This document shows positions 4,682 to 6,243 of a stretch of 6,243 nucleotides of DNA, piece by piece. Within the stretch, counting starts at the first letter, position 1. Every line of letters starts with the position of its first letter. The position numbers and the translations under genes are program-made. The notes beneath the pieces were generated by a model. That model had not been told where the DNA came from, ran no database searches, and was given only the letters and a program-made list of their open reading frames with translations. The DNA is from Deltaproteobacteria bacterium. Its GTDB lineage: Bacteria; Desulfobacterota; Binatia; DP-6. The stretch lies in contig VBLD01000183.1 in NCBI GenBank assembly GCA_005879205.1, positions 1-6,243 of the forward strand, given 5' to 3'.

Positions 4682-5739
4682 GCGGTCCCGTACGCCTCTT
4701 CGATGCGCTGGAGAATGAGCTCGACGTTCAGGAGCGGGCCGACGCCGAAGCCCGAGTGATCGTGGCTGATGCCGCCGATCGCGTGGACGGGCGCGCGACC
4801 CCGGACCGCCAGCTCGACGTCCTCCACCATCTGCCCGGCGTTCAGCTCGAACACGGCGACGGCCCGGGCGCGCGCGGCGGCCGCGGCGATCACCTCGCTC
4901 GGAAAGGGCCAGAGGCTGATGGGACGGACGAAGCCCACCCGCAGGCCACGCTCCCGGGCGAGGCGGACGGCATACTTCGCGAAGCGACCGGGAAACCCGA
5001 AGGCCACGACGACCAGCTCGGCGTCGTCGAGGTGGCCCGTTTCGGCCCGCGTCTCCTCGCCCTTGATGCCTCCGTGCTTGGCCGTCGCCGCCGACAACGC
5101 CGCGGCGATGTCGGTCGAGAGCTTCTCCGCCGGTCCGAGCGGGGAGAGCGTGATCCCGCGCCGCCCGTCGGCCCCCGTGATCGCCCAGCTCTTGGGCGGC
5201 AGCTCGGGAAACGCCGGCGGCCGGAAGTCCACGATCTCCGAGGTGTGCGAGAGGAGGAAGTCGCCCATGATCATGACCGGGTTCCGCCACTTGTCCGCCA
5301 GATGGAACGCGAGCTGCGCCAGGTCGACGGCTTCCTGCGCCGACGCCGGGGCCAGCACGATGAAGCGGTAGTCGCCGTGTCCCCCGCCGCGCGTCGCCTG
5401 GAAGTAGTCGCCCTGGCCGCGACACATGTTGACGGCGACCACGGGAATCTGCGCGTTCGCCAGCTCGGCGAAGCTCTCCTGCATCAGGCTGATGCCCTGG
5501 CCGGTGGAGGCGATCATCGAGCGGACGCCACAGCCGGCTGCGCCCCAGACCATACCGATCGCCTCGATCTCGCTCTCGGCGTTCATGCAGGTGCCGCCCA
5601 CCTGCGGCAGGCGGACCGACATGTACTCGAGAATCTCCGTCGACGGCGTGATCGGATAGCCGGCGTAGAAACGACACCCCGCGCGCACGGCCGATTCCGC
5701 CATGGCCGCCGAGCCTTCCATCAGCACCCGCTCGCTCAT
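4678..5739 (-). CDS. vorB: 2-oxoacid:ferredoxin oxidoreductase, alpha subunit (2-ketoisovalerate/VorB-like)
   Basis: A 353-residue alpha subunit with the pyrimidine-binding domain first and the transketolase C-terminal-like domain last. MEGSAAMAESAVRAGC (7-22) leads to GYPITPSTE at 27-35, whose threonine (T31) is the conserved substrate-contacting position, then NAESEIEAIGM at 53-63. QATRGGGHGDYRFIVLAPAS (114-133) and LADKWRNPVMIMGD (148-161) match the 2-ketoisovalerate ferredoxin reductase subfamily as I remember it. RPISLWPFP (272-280) is the C-terminal signature. The ATG at 5739 is chosen over an upstream in-frame start because it has GGGAGA 9 bases before it, overlaps the ferredoxin stop as ATGA, and begins right at the conserved domain. 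The loop normally between VNxxRG and the GDYFQ segment is missing here (around residue 108), and the usual SPG/GPG before ISL is GQG (80-82). The name vorB follows the subfamily; 2-oxoglutarate as substrate is not excluded. Confidence 0.93.
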   Translation of the reverse strand: MSERVLMEGSAAMAESAVRAGCRFYAGYPITPSTEILEYMSVRLPQVGGTCMNAESEIEAIGMVWGAAGCGVRSMIASTGQGISLMQESFAELANAQIPVVAVNMCRGQGDYFQATRGGGHGDYRFIVLAPASAQEAVDLAQLAFHLADKWRNPVMIMGDFLLSHTSEIVDFRPPAFPELPPKSWAITGADGRRGITLSPLGPAEKLSTDIAAALSAATAKHGGIKGEETRAETGHLDDAELVVVAFGFPGRFAKYAVRLARERGLRVGFVRPISLWPFPSEVIAAAAARARAVAVFELNAGQMVEDVELAVRGRAPVHAIGGISHDHSGFGVGPLLNVELILQRIEEAYGTA

Positions 5740-5969
5740 GCCAGGCGATCTCCCGCGTGCGGGTTCGGCTCCCGATAGACCTCGAAGCAGAAGTCCGGGC
5801 ACACCTTCGCACAGAGCTCACAGCCCGTGCAGCCGTCGAGCAGAAGCGGATAGCGGTAGCCCTTGCGGTTCACCGTCTCGGACATCACCAGCACCCCGGG
5901 CGGGCAGACGGGAACGCAGAGCACGCACCCCTTGCAGAGCTCCTGGTCGATGGTGACCGTCGCGCGCAT
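5736..5969 (-). CDS. 2-oxoacid:ferredoxin oxidoreductase, delta subunit (2x[4Fe-4S] ferredoxin)
   Basis: A 77-residue bacterial-type ferredoxin that serves as the electron-transfer subunit of the complex. The two cluster motifs are C12-x2-C15-x2-C18-x3-C22-P and C47-x2-C50-x2-C53-x3-C57-P, both complete. The first is in LCKGCVLCVPVCP, the second in GCTGCELCAKVCP. An extra cysteine, C61, follows the second motif. The region between (NRKGYRYPLL) is the short insertion usual in oxidoreductase delta subunits. The ATG at 5969 is preferred: GGGAG lies 7 bases upstream and the codon overlaps the gamma stop as TGATG. An in-frame TTG at 5972 is possible but less likely. Its own stop overlaps the alpha ATG. 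Confidence 0.95.
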   Translation of the reverse strand: MRATVTIDQELCKGCVLCVPVCPPGVLVMSETVNRKGYRYPLLLDGCTGCELCAKVCPDFCFEVYREPNPHAGDRLA

Positions 5970-6243
5970 CAAGCGGCTCCCGCCGTCGCCGCGTGGCCCG
6001 CCGTGCGCGCCCAGTCCGCGCCACGCTCGAGGAGCGCGGCGTTGGCGTCGGCCATGCGCGCGCGATGCGCCGGCAGCGAGGCGCGCATGGCGGCGACGAC
6101 GCGCTCCAGCGGGGCCACCGCCGTGTGCGCGACGAAGGCGCCGAGCATGATCATGCCGGCGCCCATGGGGTTGCCGGCCTGCTCGGCCATGCGAGTGGCG
6201 GGGACCGGAACCGCGGTCGCCCGCGGGGGCAGCGTCACCTGGA
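5969..6243 (-). CDS. 2-oxoacid:ferredoxin oxidoreductase, gamma subunit (3' part, truncated by window)
   Basis: An open frame enters from the right edge and ends in TGA at 5971-5969. About 90 C-terminal residues are present. VPVPATRMAEQAGNPMGAGMIMLGAF is the conserved end of the oxidoreductase gamma domain, which normally has a Pro-Ala-Thr then GNP then ANM-ML pattern. The tail after it, running through ERVVAAMRASLPAHRARMADAN, forms the C-terminal helices, ending in an Ala-rich stretch. A GTG at 6238 could be read as a start, but the preceding in-frame codon is sense and the family domain needs about 100 more residues upstream, so the true start lies outside. It is the first subunit gene of the operon seen here, and together with its position before the ferredoxin gives the gamma-delta-alpha-beta order. 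Confidence 0.9.
   Translation of the reverse strand, partial: QVTLPPRATAVPVPATRMAEQAGNPMGAGMIMLGAFVAHTAVAPLERVVAAMRASLPAHRARMADANAALLERGADWARTAGHAATAGAA

Noticed and set aside
3911..4759. A 282-residue plus-strand frame antisense to the beta subunit
   Set aside because: His/Arg-rich mirror of the beta gene without recognisable domains.
4663..5778. A 371-residue plus-strand frame antisense to the alpha subunit
   Set aside because: Same reason; the alpha reading contains all family motifs.
4682..5821. Upstream extension of the beta-subunit frame, which stays open through the alpha gene
   Set aside because: The extension is Arg/Gly-rich with no family similarity, and the real start is fixed by the ATGA overlap and the CPGCG position. 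The long open frame follows from GC bias.
5967..5972. TTG at 5972 as the start of the ferredoxin subunit
   Set aside because: The adjacent ATG has better ribosome-binding-site spacing and a typical stop/start overlap.

Overview
This is a GC-rich window (roughly 70% G+C by eye) of densely packed genes with strong third-position G/C bias. The content suggests a Gram-negative, free-living bacterium: a TetR-controlled, membrane-anchored gene that looks like an efflux adaptor, a NhaR-like LysR regulator, and a ferredoxin-dependent 2-oxoacid oxidoreductase typical of anaerobic or microaerobic metabolism. A deltaproteobacterial, myxococcal, Binatota or Rokubacteria-like lineage would fit, but that is inference from composition and gene content only. 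No rRNA, tRNA, CRISPR array, insertion sequence or phage gene was seen.

Layout, left to right. (1) Positions 1-95, minus strand: the first 31 codons of a gene with one N-terminal membrane segment. Its GTG start overlaps the stop of the preceding TetR-family regulator (92-751, minus) in the sequence GTGA. (2) 752-929: noncoding. It holds a perfect 14-bp palindrome just upstream of tetR, a probable autoregulatory operator, with promoter-like elements behind it. The rest shows nothing recognisable. (3) 930-1673, minus: an unusual protein with a signal-peptide-like N-terminus, a carrier-protein (ACP-type) domain with an intact DSL serine, and an unrecognised C-terminal domain. (4) 1674-1808: a divergent promoter region containing ATCGTT-N11-AACGAT, a textbook LysR T-N11-A box. 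(5) 1809-3859, plus: a compact three-gene run of a NhaR-like LysR regulator, a METTL7/TMT1-like methyltransferase and a YfcE-type metallophosphoesterase, with gaps of only 16 and 10 bases. (6) 3860-3928: a convergent junction with a hairpin. (7) 3929-6243, minus: a four-subunit 2-oxoacid:ferredoxin oxidoreductase operon in the order gamma (5'-truncated by the window), delta ferredoxin, alpha, beta. Start and stop codons overlap at all three junctions (TGATG, ATGA, ATGA).

How the genes work together. The oxidoreductase operon is the clearest metabolic unit: CoA-dependent oxidative decarboxylation of a 2-oxoacid (branched-chain or 2-oxoglutarate type), with electrons passing through TPP and iron-sulfur clusters to ferredoxin. 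The TetR plus membrane-anchored gene looks like the head of an efflux operon that represses itself. The most intriguing unit is the pair read out from the T-N11-A box: the LysR-led operon on one side and the apparently exported carrier-domain protein on the other. LysR proteins commonly control a divergent neighbour, so these may form one regulon, but its physiological role cannot be read from the sequence.

In the alpha subunit a conserved loop of about a dozen residues appears to be missing, with the flanking motifs intact. This is a candidate for altered CoA or substrate handling.
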